Notes: generated by a model from the sequence alone, not told the origin. A stretch of 44,200 nt of DNA from an uncultured Alphaproteobacteria bacterium (GCA_944391465.1 CALXTS010000014.1:1-44200); one strand, 5' to 3'; numbered from the stretch's first letter, positions 19,138 through 27,319 are shown. Made by a program: numbers and translations.

Positions 19138-19758
19138 TTACTGGCTGAGCCAGACAATACGGTTAATGAGCCGAATATCAGAGATAGGAACGGAAAGTTC
19201 TTTGCTATCGTTCATATCAACAACTTCGAGAGTAGAAGCTGTACGACGAACAAACTTACGAATATCCACACTCCCATCGGTTTTAAAAATAACAATTTTG
19301 TCATCACGACGAATTTCTGAATTTTTGCAAACAATCAAAACCGAGCCATCAGGAAAGAGGGGAGAAAATTTATCTCCGCAAATTTCGACGGCAAAAAGAT
19401 TTTCATTTGCATCAGGGAAACGGATTTTTTCCCAATCGTCGGTAACAACTTGTTTCTGATATATATCACAATTTTTTAATTTTGACAATTTAATAAAGGG
19501 GATGACGTTATTAAGTTGAATAACTTTATCATCATCATCACCAAGATGGGAGAATTGTTCAAAAGTTATGCCTGAGACTTCAATAATTTTATTAATACTT
19601 TCCAAGGAGGGCCAACGTTTTTTTCCATCAGGACGCAATCTTTTGCTTTTATTAAAAGTTGTAGCGTCCAGACCGGCTTTTTTAGCCAAACCGGAAGGGG
19701 ATAGCCCTTGCATTTTCGCCAACTTATCAACAGCATTCCATACTTGATTGTATTGCAT
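19138..19758 (-). CDS. HTH repressor with S24/LexA-like C-terminal domain, catalytic dyad replaced
   Basis: A 206-residue regulator. The N-terminal XRE-type helix-turn-helix is at about 5-70 (GLSPSGLAKKAGLDATTFNK). The C-terminal S24 domain is at about 115-200 (FAVEICGDKFSPLFPDGS, then RRDDKIVIFKTDGSVDIRKF). In active S24 proteins the nucleophile is the Ser of GxSM. Here the aligned residues are GDKF, so Lys130 stands in its place, and the aligned general-base Lys appears to be Arg167. RecA-stimulated self-cleavage is therefore unlikely. The ending RLINRIVWLSQ matches an alphaproteobacterial family of such regulators. It is divergent from the phage-like genes, with inverted repeats between, so it may repress them; a chromosomal regulator unrelated to the element is also possible. 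SD GGAGGG precedes the ATG. Confidence 0.85.
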   Translation of the reverse strand: MQYNQVWNAVDKLAKMQGLSPSGLAKKAGLDATTFNKSKRLRPDGKKRWPSLESINKIIEVSGITFEQFSHLGDDDDKVIQLNNVIPFIKLSKLKNCDIYQKQVVTDDWEKIRFPDANENLFAVEICGDKFSPLFPDGSVLIVCKNSEIRRDDKIVIFKTDGSVDIRKFVRRTASTLEVVDMNDSKELSVPISDIRLINRIVWLSQ

Positions 19759-19793
19759 AGCACCCTCCTTTTTCTGCTAATTTTCTAATAAAG

Positions 19794-19819
19794 GAAGATT
19801 ATAAAAGAAAAAAATCTTC
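19794..19819. promoter_or_regulatory. Inverted repeat GAAGATT-N12-AATCTTC, candidate operator
   Basis: A perfect 7-bp inverted repeat in the spacer between the divergent repressor and the phage-like genes, placed just upstream of the repressor start. Operator role is inferred from position only. Confidence 0.4.
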
Positions 19820-19836
19820 GAATCAATTATTTTTTT

Positions 19837-19895
19837 AAGTTGAAATTCCTACAACTTTATATATAAAAAATAAAAGTTAAAATTAAGTTAAGTTG
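19837..19895. promoter_or_regulatory. AAGTTG/CAACTT repeats, candidate operator cluster
   Basis: AAGTTG (19837-19842) and CAACTT (19852-19857) form an inverted repeat with a 9-bp spacer. A third AAGTTG lies at 19890-19895, just before the SD ggggagg of the next gene. Repeated half-sites in a divergent promoter region suit a dimeric repressor. This is not proven. Confidence 0.4.
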
Positions 19896-19918
19896 TATTT
19901 TGGGGAGGACTATGGACG

Positions 19919-20263
19919 ATGAATGAAACTTTTGATCCCTTTGATAATGCAGAAGATGTCTGGTTTTGGTTTTGCGCATGTCTTCAAGCAAGAGGCGATG
20001 GATTGCGCTCTCGCAGCGATTATGTGGGCAAAAGAAGAAAATGTGAGGTGGCTGATATTTATCGCATTATCAAGAGATTAAAGATGCATGGAGAAATTAG
20101 CAACCGACAGTTGAGAGTCATGTATAATTGGGGATATATGCACTTTCCGCCATACTACGATTCCAGAGCCAAAAGGAGTGAGGTTCGTTTATGGGAGGAG
20201 TCGATGCGCATATTTGAAAAAGCTTTGATAGAAAAAAATATTTTGGAGGAACGTTATGTATAA
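19919..20263 (+). CDS. Unknown phage-associated or regulatory protein
   Basis: A 114-residue, tryptophan-rich, basic protein (DNAEDVWFWFCACLQARGDG, then VADIYRIIKRLKMHGEISNR). The middle looks like a small helical DNA-binding segment, but I cannot name a family. Start ATG 19919 has a ggggagg SD about 10 nt upstream. It overlaps the next gene by 8 bp (stop TAA inside GTATAATG), so the pair is translationally coupled. It is the first gene rightwards from the repressor. Confidence 0.7.
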   Translation: MNETFDPFDNAEDVWFWFCACLQARGDGLRSRSDYVGKRRKCEVADIYRIIKRLKMHGEISNRQLRVMYNWGYMHFPPYYDSRAKRSEVRLWEESMRIFEKALIEKNILEERYV

Positions 20264-20660
20264 TGGGTTGATAAAACAAGATTTTTCCAAGGTTCTGATT
20301 GTCTTTCAAGATGAGGTAAGTCTTTGGTGGCTGCGTGTCTTAAAGAAAGGATTCCGGCATTGCTATATTTTGATTCCGTTTGAAGAAAATTCATATTTGG
20401 AGATAAATCCAATGTCAAATCGACTGTTTATAAATATTTATAATTTTCCGAAAGGATATGATTATGTGGCAATTCTAGAAGGAAAAGGGAAAAGGGTATG
20501 TGAGGCTGATATTCCTGAAATTCCGCCATTTTCAGCATTTCCGATTGGGGTTTTTACATGTGTTGAATTTGTTAAAAGAGTTTTGGGGATTCAAAGTAGA
20601 ATAGTTGTTACACCGTATGAGTTGTATAAAAAAATAAAAGTTGTAGGAAAAAGTTCTTGA
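20256..20660 (+). CDS. Unknown protein with HC...TCVEFVK pattern
   Basis: A 134-residue cytoplasmic protein. The pattern FRHCYILIPFEENSYLEINP followed by GVFTCVEFVKRVLGI and VVTPYELYK has a His in an early strand and a Cys at a helix start. That arrangement reminded me of permuted papain-like (NlpC/P60-like) domains, but the evidence is weak. It overlaps the previous gene and has SD GGAGG. A promoter for the downstream terminase operon begins at its very end (20657). The terminase-side neighbourhood suggests it belongs to the phage-derived block. Confidence 0.65.
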   Translation: MYNGLIKQDFSKVLIVFQDEVSLWWLRVLKKGFRHCYILIPFEENSYLEINPMSNRLFINIYNFPKGYDYVAILEGKGKRVCEADIPEIPPFSAFPIGVFTCVEFVKRVLGIQSRIVVTPYELYKKIKVVGKSS

Positions 20661-20685
20661 CAAAGCGTTTTTTTTATATTATATC
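20657..20685 (+). promoter_or_regulatory. Consensus promoter before the packaging operon
   Basis: TTGACA (20657-20662), a 17-bp spacer, then TATATC (20680-20685). The start site would be near 20692. The -35 overlaps the stop region of the preceding gene. What it makes first is a short leader ending at the terminator at 20728-20760. Confidence 0.65.
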
Positions 20686-20691
20686 CTGAAT

Positions 20692-20760
20692 ATCACTTGC
20701 TGGTAGTGTGTCTAAAATAAATCAGAGGCTCGAAAAGTTTTACTTTTCCGAGCTTTTTTT
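20692..20760 (+). ncRNA. Short terminated leader transcript or small RNA
   Basis: From the predicted start to the T-run is about 69 nt. It has a weak hairpin CACT-N7-AGTG (20694-20708), then a strong terminator. No ORF of note is inside. It may be an attenuator, an antitermination target or an sRNA; the sequence cannot decide. Confidence 0.4.
20728..20760 (+). terminator. Intrinsic terminator in the packaging-operon leader
   Basis: GCTCGAAAAG (20728-20737) pairs with CTTTTcCGAGC (20743-20753, one bulged C), followed by seven T. It lies between the promoter and the first gene at 20786, so readthrough or antitermination is needed for downstream expression from this promoter. Confidence 0.75.
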
Positions 20761-20785
20761 GTTTTAAAATTTCAGAGGTTAAAAT

Positions 20786-21100
20786 ATGACACTCAAAACC
20801 ATAAAAAATCTAAGAGCCTTAAAAAAACGTCTAAAAAAAACACTGCCGCAAAAAGTTTCGGAGGTCATAAACAGTTATGAAGATTTCTGTTCTCATCCAA
20901 TACCGGAAGATGCCAAAGGATTTACGGCTCATCATAATGCATGTCGCTCAGCAGTGGTTCATGCAGAAACATTGCTGAAATTAGCTCGATGGACCGATGA
21001 GGAGGCTGAAGTTTCAGGCCTTGAAGCGGATTCAAATATAAATCTTGAAAGACTTTTTAACGAGGCCGCAGAGGAGGAGGCCCGTTTTGGAGAAGATTAG
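20786..21100 (+). CDS. Small protein before terminase, possible small terminase subunit
   Basis: A 104-residue protein, basic at the N-terminus (NLRALKKRLKKTLPQK) and acidic at the C-terminus (NEAAEEEARFGED), mainly helical. The position directly before the large terminase suggests a small terminase subunit, the DNA-recognition partner in packaging. It is short for that family and I see no diagnostic motif. SD agagg precedes the ATG. Its 3' end overlaps the terminase start by 14 bp. Confidence 0.6.
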   Translation: MTLKTIKNLRALKKRLKKTLPQKVSEVINSYEDFCSHPIPEDAKGFTAHHNACRSAVVHAETLLKLARWTDEEAEVSGLEADSNINLERLFNEAAEEEARFGED

Positions 21101-22583
21101 AAAAGCAACATTTTTTGAGTTTGTTTACATTTGGTTCAAAATGCAAGGCATAAAAGTTCCGACGCATCAGCGTAAAATAGCAGTTTGGCTCTCGGCACTT
21201 TGGAATGCCAAAAAACAAAGACGAGGTTTGTTGATGGCGTTTCGAAATTCAGGCAAATCAACCCTTGTCGGATTATTTTGCGCATGGGCACTATATCGAA
21301 ACCCATCAGAAAGAATACTGGTTATGGCGGCAGATTATGCATTGGCAAAAAAAATGGTCAGGAATGTAAAAAAAATTATTGAACAGCACCCTTTGACCAA
21401 AGGTTTAAAACCGTCTCGTTTGGAACAGTGGGCTTCAGATCAGTTTACCATTAATCGGGAACAAGAGCTAAGAGACCCATCAATGCTGGCGAAAGGAGTG
21501 GGAGCTAATATTACCGGCCTCCGTGCAGATATTATTATTTGTGATGATGTGGAGGTTCCTAAAAATTGTGATACAGCTCTTAAAAGAGAGGAGTTAAGAA
21601 CCAAACTTGATGAACTTGATTACATTCTGACACCTCAAGGACTTCAATTATACATAGGAACGCCGCACACTTATTATACGATTTATCAGGTCAAAGAAAC
21701 AGATGATACAAAAGAGCAAAAGCCGTATCTTTTAGGATTTAAATGCCTAAAACTTCCATTGTTAAATGAGGATGGACACAGCGCTTGGCCGGAAAGATTT
21801 TCAGATGAAGAAATAGCCTCCATCAGGATTCGTTCCGGAGAAAATAAATTTTTATCTCAAATGATGTTGGAGGCGGTCAACCTGACAGATTCGGTTTTAA
21901 ATCCCGACCTGTTGCGTTCATATAATCAAAGGCTTGATTTACAAAGTATGAACGGAAGGTTTGTACTAAAAATCGGAGAATTAAAGATGTTGTCGGCATC
22001 ATGCTGGTGGGATCCGTCTTTTGCATCGGCTAAAGGAGATAATTCGGTTATTGCTTGCGTCTTTACGGCAGAAGACGGTAGTTGCTGGTTGCATGATATA
22101 GAATACATCAAAATATATTCAGAAAATGCAGATGAAAGCAGAGCTGATATACAATGTCGAAAAGTTATTGATTTTTTAAAACGCAATTATCTTCCCTCCG
22201 TAAGGATAGAGAGTAACGGAATAGGAAAATTTTTACCGTCGATATTAAAAAGAGAAATAAAGAAAGAGGGAATAAAAACTGCGGTAATTGAAGAAATATC
22301 AAACCAAAATAAACAACAAAGAATATTAGAGGCCTTTGAAGTTTTGTTGGCAGCCAGAGCATTGCACGTCCATGAAAAAATTTGGAATACACCGTTTATT
22401 TCGGAAATGAGAGAATGGAGTTTTAACGGCGCCACTCATGATGACGGATTAGACGCCGTTGCCGGATGTTTATTATCAGAACCGATAAGACTGCCACAGC
22501 CAAATATTTCTGAACATGTATCGGAGCAAAGGTGGAACAGCGGCGGAACTTCATATCAGGCACAAACAAAATTTGAAATTTAA
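21087..22583 (+). CDS. Phage terminase large subunit
   Basis: A 498-residue DNA-packaging motor. The N-terminal ATPase has Walker A LMAFRNSGKSTLVG (about 50-62), Walker B ADIIICDDVE (about 147-156) and a coupling region LYIGTPHTYYT. The C-terminal RNase H-like nuclease has ASCWWDPSFASAKGDNSV (first Asp) and ATHDDGLDAVAGC (last Asp pair). All catalytic features are present, so it looks functional. Start TTG 21087 is chosen because GAGGAGGAGG ends 7-8 nt upstream; an upstream TTG at 21045 lacks an SD. The type suits podovirus-like elements with the portal further downstream. Confidence 0.9.
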   Translation: MEKIRKATFFEFVYIWFKMQGIKVPTHQRKIAVWLSALWNAKKQRRGLLMAFRNSGKSTLVGLFCAWALYRNPSERILVMAADYALAKKMVRNVKKIIEQHPLTKGLKPSRLEQWASDQFTINREQELRDPSMLAKGVGANITGLRADIIICDDVEVPKNCDTALKREELRTKLDELDYILTPQGLQLYIGTPHTYYTIYQVKETDDTKEQKPYLLGFKCLKLPLLNEDGHSAWPERFSDEEIASIRIRSGENKFLSQMMLEAVNLTDSVLNPDLLRSYNQRLDLQSMNGRFVLKIGELKMLSASCWWDPSFASAKGDNSVIACVFTAEDGSCWLHDIEYIKIYSENADESRADIQCRKVIDFLKRNYLPSVRIESNGIGKFLPSILKREIKKEGIKTAVIEEISNQNKQQRILEAFEVLLAARALHVHEKIWNTPFISEMREWSFNGATHDDGLDAVAGCLLSEPIRLPQPNISEHVSEQRWNSGGTSYQAQTKFEI

Positions 22584-22594
22584 GGGGAAAATTA

Positions 22595-22855
22595 ATGCCA
22601 AATGAATTTGTCAATTGGCTGGCGATGATAGAAATACCGATATTCGCCGGCCTTTTTAGACTATTGATGAAAAACAAAAAAGAAGCAGATACCGGTTTAA
22701 GACTTCAACAAGATGTTTTATCGGAGTTTAAACTGTATGCGGCACGCAATTACGTTTCAATAGCTTGCCTCAAAGATGTTGAAAACAGGCTGACGGAACA
22801 TTTGCTGAGAATAGAAGATAAACTGGATAAAAGGAGCTTTGCCAATGACAATTGA
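22595..22855 (+). CDS. Small phage protein with N-terminal hydrophobic segment and coiled coil
   Basis: An 86-residue protein with a hydrophobic stretch (WLAMIEIPIFAGLFRLLM, about 8-25), then a helical, probably coiled-coil part (CLKDVENRLTEHLLRIEDKL). Such small membrane-plus-coil proteins near lysis genes can be holin or XhlA-like accessories. The family is not recognised. SD GGGG is 7 nt before the ATG. It overlaps the wall-hydrolase start by 11 bp. Confidence 0.65.
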   Translation: MPNEFVNWLAMIEIPIFAGLFRLLMKNKKEADTGLRLQQDVLSEFKLYAARNYVSIACLKDVENRLTEHLLRIEDKLDKRSFANDN

Positions 22856-23261
22856 AGAAGATATTTTGGCAAGAACTCTTTACGGAGAGGCAAGAGGAGA
22901 AGGTTTAGCCGGATTAGAAGGCGTTGCATCGGTAATCTTAAACAGAGTTACGCTAAGTAAAAAAAGAAAGGGCTATTGGTGGGGGAATACGATTAAAGAG
23001 GTCTGTTTGAAACCTTGGCAATTTTCATGTTGGAACGAGGACGATCCGAATTTCCGATTAATAAAAGCAGTTAAAGAGGACGATAAAATCTTTGCTCTTT
23101 GTAAAAGGATTGCCAGAAGAGCAGTATCAAACGTATTAAACGATACGGTAAACGGGGCAACACACTACCATCATCGCAATCTGCGCCCAAAATGGTCTGA
23201 GGGAAAAATTCCCTGTGCGGAAATCTGCAGTCATTTATTTTATAACGATATTGAGGAGTAA
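22845..23261 (+). CDS. SleB-type cell wall hydrolase (hydrolase_2 family)
   Basis: A 138-residue enzyme that likely cleaves peptidoglycan for virion release. It has the SleB/hydrolase_2 signature: LARTLYGEARGEGLAGLEGV (catalytic Glu in GEARGE), VASVILNRV, KPWQFSCWN and GATHYHHRNLRPKW. There is no signal peptide, so export would depend on the neighbouring holin-like protein. ATG 22845 has SD GGAG; an earlier in-frame TTG lacks support. Confidence 0.88.
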   Translation: MTIEEDILARTLYGEARGEGLAGLEGVASVILNRVTLSKKRKGYWWGNTIKEVCLKPWQFSCWNEDDPNFRLIKAVKEDDKIFALCKRIARRAVSNVLNDTVNGATHYHHRNLRPKWSEGKIPCAEICSHLFYNDIEE

Positions 23262-23264
23262 AAA

Positions 23265-23765
23265 ATGATAACAAAGATTTTAGGAAAAATAGGTCTTCCG
23301 ATAATAGTCAAATATTTAGGTAAGGCTTTAGGTGCATTAAATAATGACAGCGCCAGACAAGCAGGGATTTTATTGGGCGATGTTGATAGTGCAATTCAAA
23401 GCAGGCAAATATCGTTGGAGGAATTAAAAGAAGCTAATCGTCATTTAGAAAAGACACAGGAATTAGAGAATGAGTTAGATGATAAAACCCTGTCAACACT
23501 TCATGAAACCATCAGACAAGAAATGGGAGCCACGGATAAATTTGTAAGATTTTGGCGACCGGCTTTTGGTTATTCTGTCGCAATTGCATGGCTGATGAAC
23601 ATGTTCACCATTTGTTGGGTTATTTTATCGGAAAACCCGAAAGCGCCGGAGATAATAACGGCTCTGGTAGAAACGACATCGCTTTGGGCTATAGCTTTGG
23701 GAGTACTTGGCGTTTCAGTAGTCAAAAGCGGATCTGAAAAAATTAACAGAACAGTAATCAAATAA
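23265..23765 (+). CDS. Holin of the GTA 3-TM type
   Basis: A 166-residue protein. The N-terminal part is amphipathic (LGKIGLPIIVKYLGKALGAL). The middle is a charged helix (LEELKEANRHLEKTQELENE). It is followed by RFWRPAFGYSVAIAWLMNMF and two hydrophobic segments to the C-terminus (TTSLWAIALGVLGVSVVKSG). This resembles the family called holin of 3TMs for gene-transfer release, found in alphaproteobacterial phages and gene transfer agents. It lies directly after the wall hydrolase, as expected of a lysis cassette. SD GAGGAG. Confidence 0.78.
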   Translation: MITKILGKIGLPIIVKYLGKALGALNNDSARQAGILLGDVDSAIQSRQISLEELKEANRHLEKTQELENELDDKTLSTLHETIRQEMGATDKFVRFWRPAFGYSVAIAWLMNMFTICWVILSENPKAPEIITALVETTSLWAIALGVLGVSVVKSGSEKINRTVIK

Positions 23766-23782
23766 AAAGAAAGGAATAAAAA

Positions 23783-23995
23783 ATGGGAGGAGTACTAAAA
23801 CCGTCAAAATCAGAAAGTCCGGCACCTGCGCCTGTTGTGGTTGATAATTCCAAAGAAGAAGCAGAAGCCAAAGCCAGACAAGAGGCTTTAGAGCGTCAAC
23901 GCAGAGGTATCGAAAGCAATATTCGTACTTCGTATAAAGGAATTCTAAAGACGAATGAAGACAGTTTCAAACGCAAAAAACTTTTAGGAGAATAA
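23783..23995 (+). CDS. Small phage structural/accessory protein
   Basis: A 70-residue, highly charged protein with a proline-rich start (SPAPAPVVVDNSKEEAEAKA) and a helical Arg/Lys-rich rest. No family is recognised. It lies between holin and portal in the same orientation with SD aaagga, and it starts MGGVxxxS like the later virion gene at 30133. Confidence 0.6.
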   Translation: MGGVLKPSKSESPAPAPVVVDNSKEEAEAKARQEALERQRRGIESNIRTSYKGILKTNEDSFKRKKLLGE

Positions 23996-23997
23996 GC

Positions 23998-25515
23998 ATG
24001 GAAGACTTAGCCGTTCAGATTATAGAAGGCTATAAGAAAGCACAGCTCAGAAAACAAAACTGGGAACCACATTGGGCAGAGTGTTATGAATACGCCTTTC
24101 CGCAACGAGAAAATTCTGTTTTAACGGAAAACTATGCTGATTACGGCAGTAAGAAAAATCTGCATTTGTACGATGCGACAGCTGCCGATGCCGTTGACCA
24201 ACTCGCTTCTTCATTATTGGCAGAATTAACTCCGCCATGGGCAAAATGGTTTGGCTTTAAAGCCGGAGCGGAATTGAGTGATACAGAAAAAGCACAAGTC
24301 GCACAAACATTAGATGATACTTCAACGGTAATGTTGCAAAATTTTGAGCATTCAAATTTCGCGGTTGAAATTCATCAATGTTATCTTGATTTGGTTATAG
24401 CCGGAACCGCATGCCTAATGTTTGAAGAAGCCCCGTTAGGGGAAGCCAGTGCATTCAGATTTTATGCCGTTCCGCTGAGGGAGATAGCTTTTGAAGAAAG
24501 TGCCGGCGGAAGAATAGACACAACATATCGTTGTTCAGAAACCGGTTTAAATGAACTACGGCTAAGATTTCCCAATATTGAACTTCCGGCGTCTTTAGTC
24601 GAGAAATTTGAAAAAGATAACAATTATAAATGCCGTTTACTGGAAGCAGTCATTCCGCAATACGGAAAACAGGGCGGTTTTGGCTATGAATATACAGCTT
24701 TGTTGTATGATGATACATCACTGGAGAGCAACATTATTAAACGGGGACATTTTAATGATTCCCCGTTTATTAATTTCAGATGGTTAAAAGCTCCCGGAGA
24801 GATTTATGGTCGTTCACCGGTAATGAAAGCTCTTCCGGATATAAAAACAGCCAATAAAGTTGTAGAGCTGATTCTTAAAAATGCCTCAATATCAGTAACA
24901 GGTATTTGGCAGGCCGATGACGACGGAATACTAAATCCGGCTAATATCAAACTTGTTCCCGGAGCAATAATTCCCAAGGCTGTAGGCTCAAAAGGTTTAA
25001 CGCCGTTGGAGGCTCCTGGAAAATTTGATGTTTCTCAGTTAATACTGGAGGATTTACGAGCCAGAATCAATCACGCATTATTATCAGATCGTTTGGCGCA
25101 AGTAAATGTTCCGAATATGACGGCAACCGAGGTTCTGGAACGCTCTGCCGAAATGGCCAGAATATTGGGAGCATCGTTTGGTCGGTTGCAATCAGAATTA
25201 TTAACGCCGTTGCTGAAACGAGCGTTTCATATATTACGGCGCCGAGGAGATATTTTGAATTTTGAGCTTGATGGCAAAATAGTTGATTTGCAATACAAAT
25301 CGCCTTTAGCGATGGTTCAGTCTCGGCAAGATGTAAAGAATGTTTCTGATTGGATAAACATGCTGTCAGTTTTGGGAGCCGGAGGAACATTGGCTCTAAA
25401 CGCGTTTGAAACCGCCAAATGGTTGGGCAAAACATTAAATGTCCCGACACATTTGATAAACGAAACATTACCGGATTTAACACCTCTGATAGAAGGAGAA
25501 AATGGTAATGTTTAA
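23998..25515 (+). CDS. Podovirus-type portal (head-to-tail connector)
   Basis: A 505-residue portal protein of the T7-like head-tail connector family. It forms the dodecameric ring through which DNA enters and leaves the capsid. Typical features are the N-terminal WEPHWAECYEYAFPQREN, the segment ADAVDQLASSLLAELTPPWA, GEIYGRSPVMKALPDIKTAN and the late NVPNMTATEVLERSAEMARI. The length fits the family. It is the clearest evidence that the element is short-tailed. Its 3' end overlaps the next gene by 14 bp. Confidence 0.9.
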   Translation: MEDLAVQIIEGYKKAQLRKQNWEPHWAECYEYAFPQRENSVLTENYADYGSKKNLHLYDATAADAVDQLASSLLAELTPPWAKWFGFKAGAELSDTEKAQVAQTLDDTSTVMLQNFEHSNFAVEIHQCYLDLVIAGTACLMFEEAPLGEASAFRFYAVPLREIAFEESAGGRIDTTYRCSETGLNELRLRFPNIELPASLVEKFEKDNNYKCRLLEAVIPQYGKQGGFGYEYTALLYDDTSLESNIIKRGHFNDSPFINFRWLKAPGEIYGRSPVMKALPDIKTANKVVELILKNASISVTGIWQADDDGILNPANIKLVPGAIIPKAVGSKGLTPLEAPGKFDVSQLILEDLRARINHALLSDRLAQVNVPNMTATEVLERSAEMARILGASFGRLQSELLTPLLKRAFHILRRRGDILNFELDGKIVDLQYKSPLAMVQSRQDVKNVSDWINMLSVLGAGGTLALNAFETAKWLGKTLNVPTHLINETLPDLTPLIEGENGNV

Positions 25516-25732
25516 GAAAACAAGCATCGGAGAGCAAGACAACGAAGAAATTCGCCGCGCATTCATCCGATGTTTTAATACAAAAGATGGACAAGTAGTT
25601 TTGTCTCATCTTCGCCGGCTAACATTAGAGCGATATATGGGGCCAGAGATTTCTTCAGATACACTTCGTCATCTTGAAGGACAAAGGTATTTAGTAGGAT
25701 ATATAAGTTCGCTCTCAAAAGTTGGTTTATAA
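25502..25732 (+). CDS. Bbp19-like small phage protein
   Basis: A 76-residue protein (IRRAFIRCFNTKDGQVVLSH, then GQRYLVGYISSLSKVG). It resembles the small Bbp19-type proteins found between portal and scaffold in BPP-1-like podoviruses; their function is unknown. ATG 25502 or 25508 can both use the SD GGAG; the first is given. Confidence 0.7.
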   Translation: MVMFKKTSIGEQDNEEIRRAFIRCFNTKDGQVVLSHLRRLTLERYMGPEISSDTLRHLEGQRYLVGYISSLSKVGL

Positions 25733-25754
25733 TGATAACAGAAAGGAAAAAAAC

Positions 25755-26447
25755 ATGAAACCAAATGCAGAAAATCTGCTGGAACAAGCACAAGAAACAA
25801 TATCCGGTAAGCCGCAAGGTTTGCCGGATAAATTTTTTGATGCCGCAACTAAAACCGTCAAACTCAACGAGTTGATAGCCGCATATAATGATTTGGCGGC
25901 AAGAGATGACAACCTTGTAGAAGGTAATCTCCGTAATCTTCCTGAGAGTTATGACAAATACGACATCAAAATACCCAGCCCGTATCTTGAAAGAGATGAT
26001 GAAGTCTTAAAACGTATGTTTGAAAAAAGATTTACCAATGAGCAAGCGCAACTTGTTTATGATCTCGCCAATGAAAGAGTGCTTCCCTACATTGAAGAGA
26101 TGACGGTAAATTTTGAAGCCGCTCGCCAGACTGAAAAATTGATTTCTTATTTTGGCGGTAAGGAACGTTTTAATGAAATCTCAAGACAGTTATCGGCTTG
26201 GGCAAAACAAAATCTCAATACTCAAGTGTATGACGCATTAGCCTCCACATCAGAAGGGGTAATCGCATTGTATCAAATGATGTCATCAAAAGAGCCGATA
26301 TTGGCAAAAGAAAGTTCTCTTCCGGAAGATATAACGGAAGAAAGCCTTAAAAAGATGATGGAAGATCCGAGGTATTGGAGAGATCATGACAAGGCGTATG
26401 TCAATAAAATCACTCGAGGATTTGAAAAACTTTATCCTTCAAAATAA
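25755..26447 (+). CDS. Capsid assembly (scaffold) protein
   Basis: A 230-residue, acidic, largely helical protein with no signal peptide. The position between the portal region and the capsid gene, plus YFGGKERFNEISRQLSAWAK near residue 135 and a basic C-terminal helix (NKITRGFEKLYPSK), fits podovirus scaffolds of the T7 gp9 type. These shape the procapsid and then leave it. ATG 25755 with SD gaaagga is preferred to the upstream in-frame starts. Confidence 0.78.
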   Translation: MKPNAENLLEQAQETISGKPQGLPDKFFDAATKTVKLNELIAAYNDLAARDDNLVEGNLRNLPESYDKYDIKIPSPYLERDDEVLKRMFEKRFTNEQAQLVYDLANERVLPYIEEMTVNFEAARQTEKLISYFGGKERFNEISRQLSAWAKQNLNTQVYDALASTSEGVIALYQMMSSKEPILAKESSLPEDITEESLKKMMEDPRYWRDHDKAYVNKITRGFEKLYPSK

Positions 26448-26467
26448 AAAATTAACGGAGAATATAT

Positions 26468-27292
26468 ATGTCTATAGAAATCAGTCAGTCTTTTATCAAA
26501 CAATTTGAAGCCGATGTTCATTTAGCTTACCAGCAAAACGGTTCCAAATTAAAAAATATGGTTCGTTCACAAAATAATGTAAAAGGATCCAGTACGGTTT
26601 TCCAAAAAGTAGGAAAAGGAATAGCCTCAGAGAAGGCACGTCATGGATTGGTTCCGGTAATGAGTATTGACCATACGCCGATAGAATGCGAGCTTCATGA
26701 TTATTACGCCGGCGATTGGGTAGATGCATTAGATGAGTTGAAAATCAACCATGACGAAAAACAAGTTATCGTCAATGCCGGAGCATATGCGTTGGGACGC
26801 AAGACAGACGAATTAATTATTGCCGCTTTGGCAAGTGCTTCATCGGAAAATGATGTTGGTTCATATGATAAGGCGCTGGATAAAACCACATTGTTGAGCG
26901 CTTTTGCGGTTCTTAACGGTAATAATGTTCCTGATGACGGACAAAGATTTGCAATTGTCGGACCTTTGCAATGGAATGCATTATTGAATATTCAAGAATT
27001 TTCAAGTTCTGAGTATGCGGGAGAGAATATGCCGTTTTTGAAGGGTACGGAAAGCCGTCGTTGGTTGGGTATCAACTGGGTAATGCATACGGGGTTGCCA
27101 TTGAGCGGAACATCAAGAGATTGTTTCATGTTCCATAAAACGGCAATCGGACACGCATCCGGACAAGATGTAAAAAGCGATATTACATGGCACGGAGATC
27201 ATGCGGCTCACTTTGTAAATAATATGATGAGTCAGGGCGCTTGTTTAATTGATGAAACGGGTATCGTTCGGATTAAAGCCAAAGAGGCATAA
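26468..27292 (+). CDS. Major capsid protein (BPP-1-like)
   Basis: A 274-residue protein that forms the icosahedral shell. SFIKQFEADVHLAYQQNGSK at the N-terminus, then KARHGLVPVMSIDHTPIECE and YYAGDWVDALDELKINHDEK, match the capsid family of BPP-1-like podoviruses. The C-terminus has DITWHGDHAAHFVNNMMSQG, then LIDETGIVRIKA. No frameshift or truncation is seen. SD cggag precedes the ATG. Confidence 0.85.
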   Translation: MSIEISQSFIKQFEADVHLAYQQNGSKLKNMVRSQNNVKGSSTVFQKVGKGIASEKARHGLVPVMSIDHTPIECELHDYYAGDWVDALDELKINHDEKQVIVNAGAYALGRKTDELIIAALASASSENDVGSYDKALDKTTLLSAFAVLNGNNVPDDGQRFAIVGPLQWNALLNIQEFSSSEYAGENMPFLKGTESRRWLGINWVMHTGLPLSGTSRDCFMFHKTAIGHASGQDVKSDITWHGDHAAHFVNNMMSQGACLIDETGIVRIKAKEA

Positions 27293-27319
27293 TCAATAAT
27301 TTAGTTGAAAGGAAAATTA

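Noticed and set aside
21045-21086. Upstream TTG start for the terminase
   Set aside because: No SD is in place, whereas TTG 21087 follows GAGGAGGAGG at proper distance.
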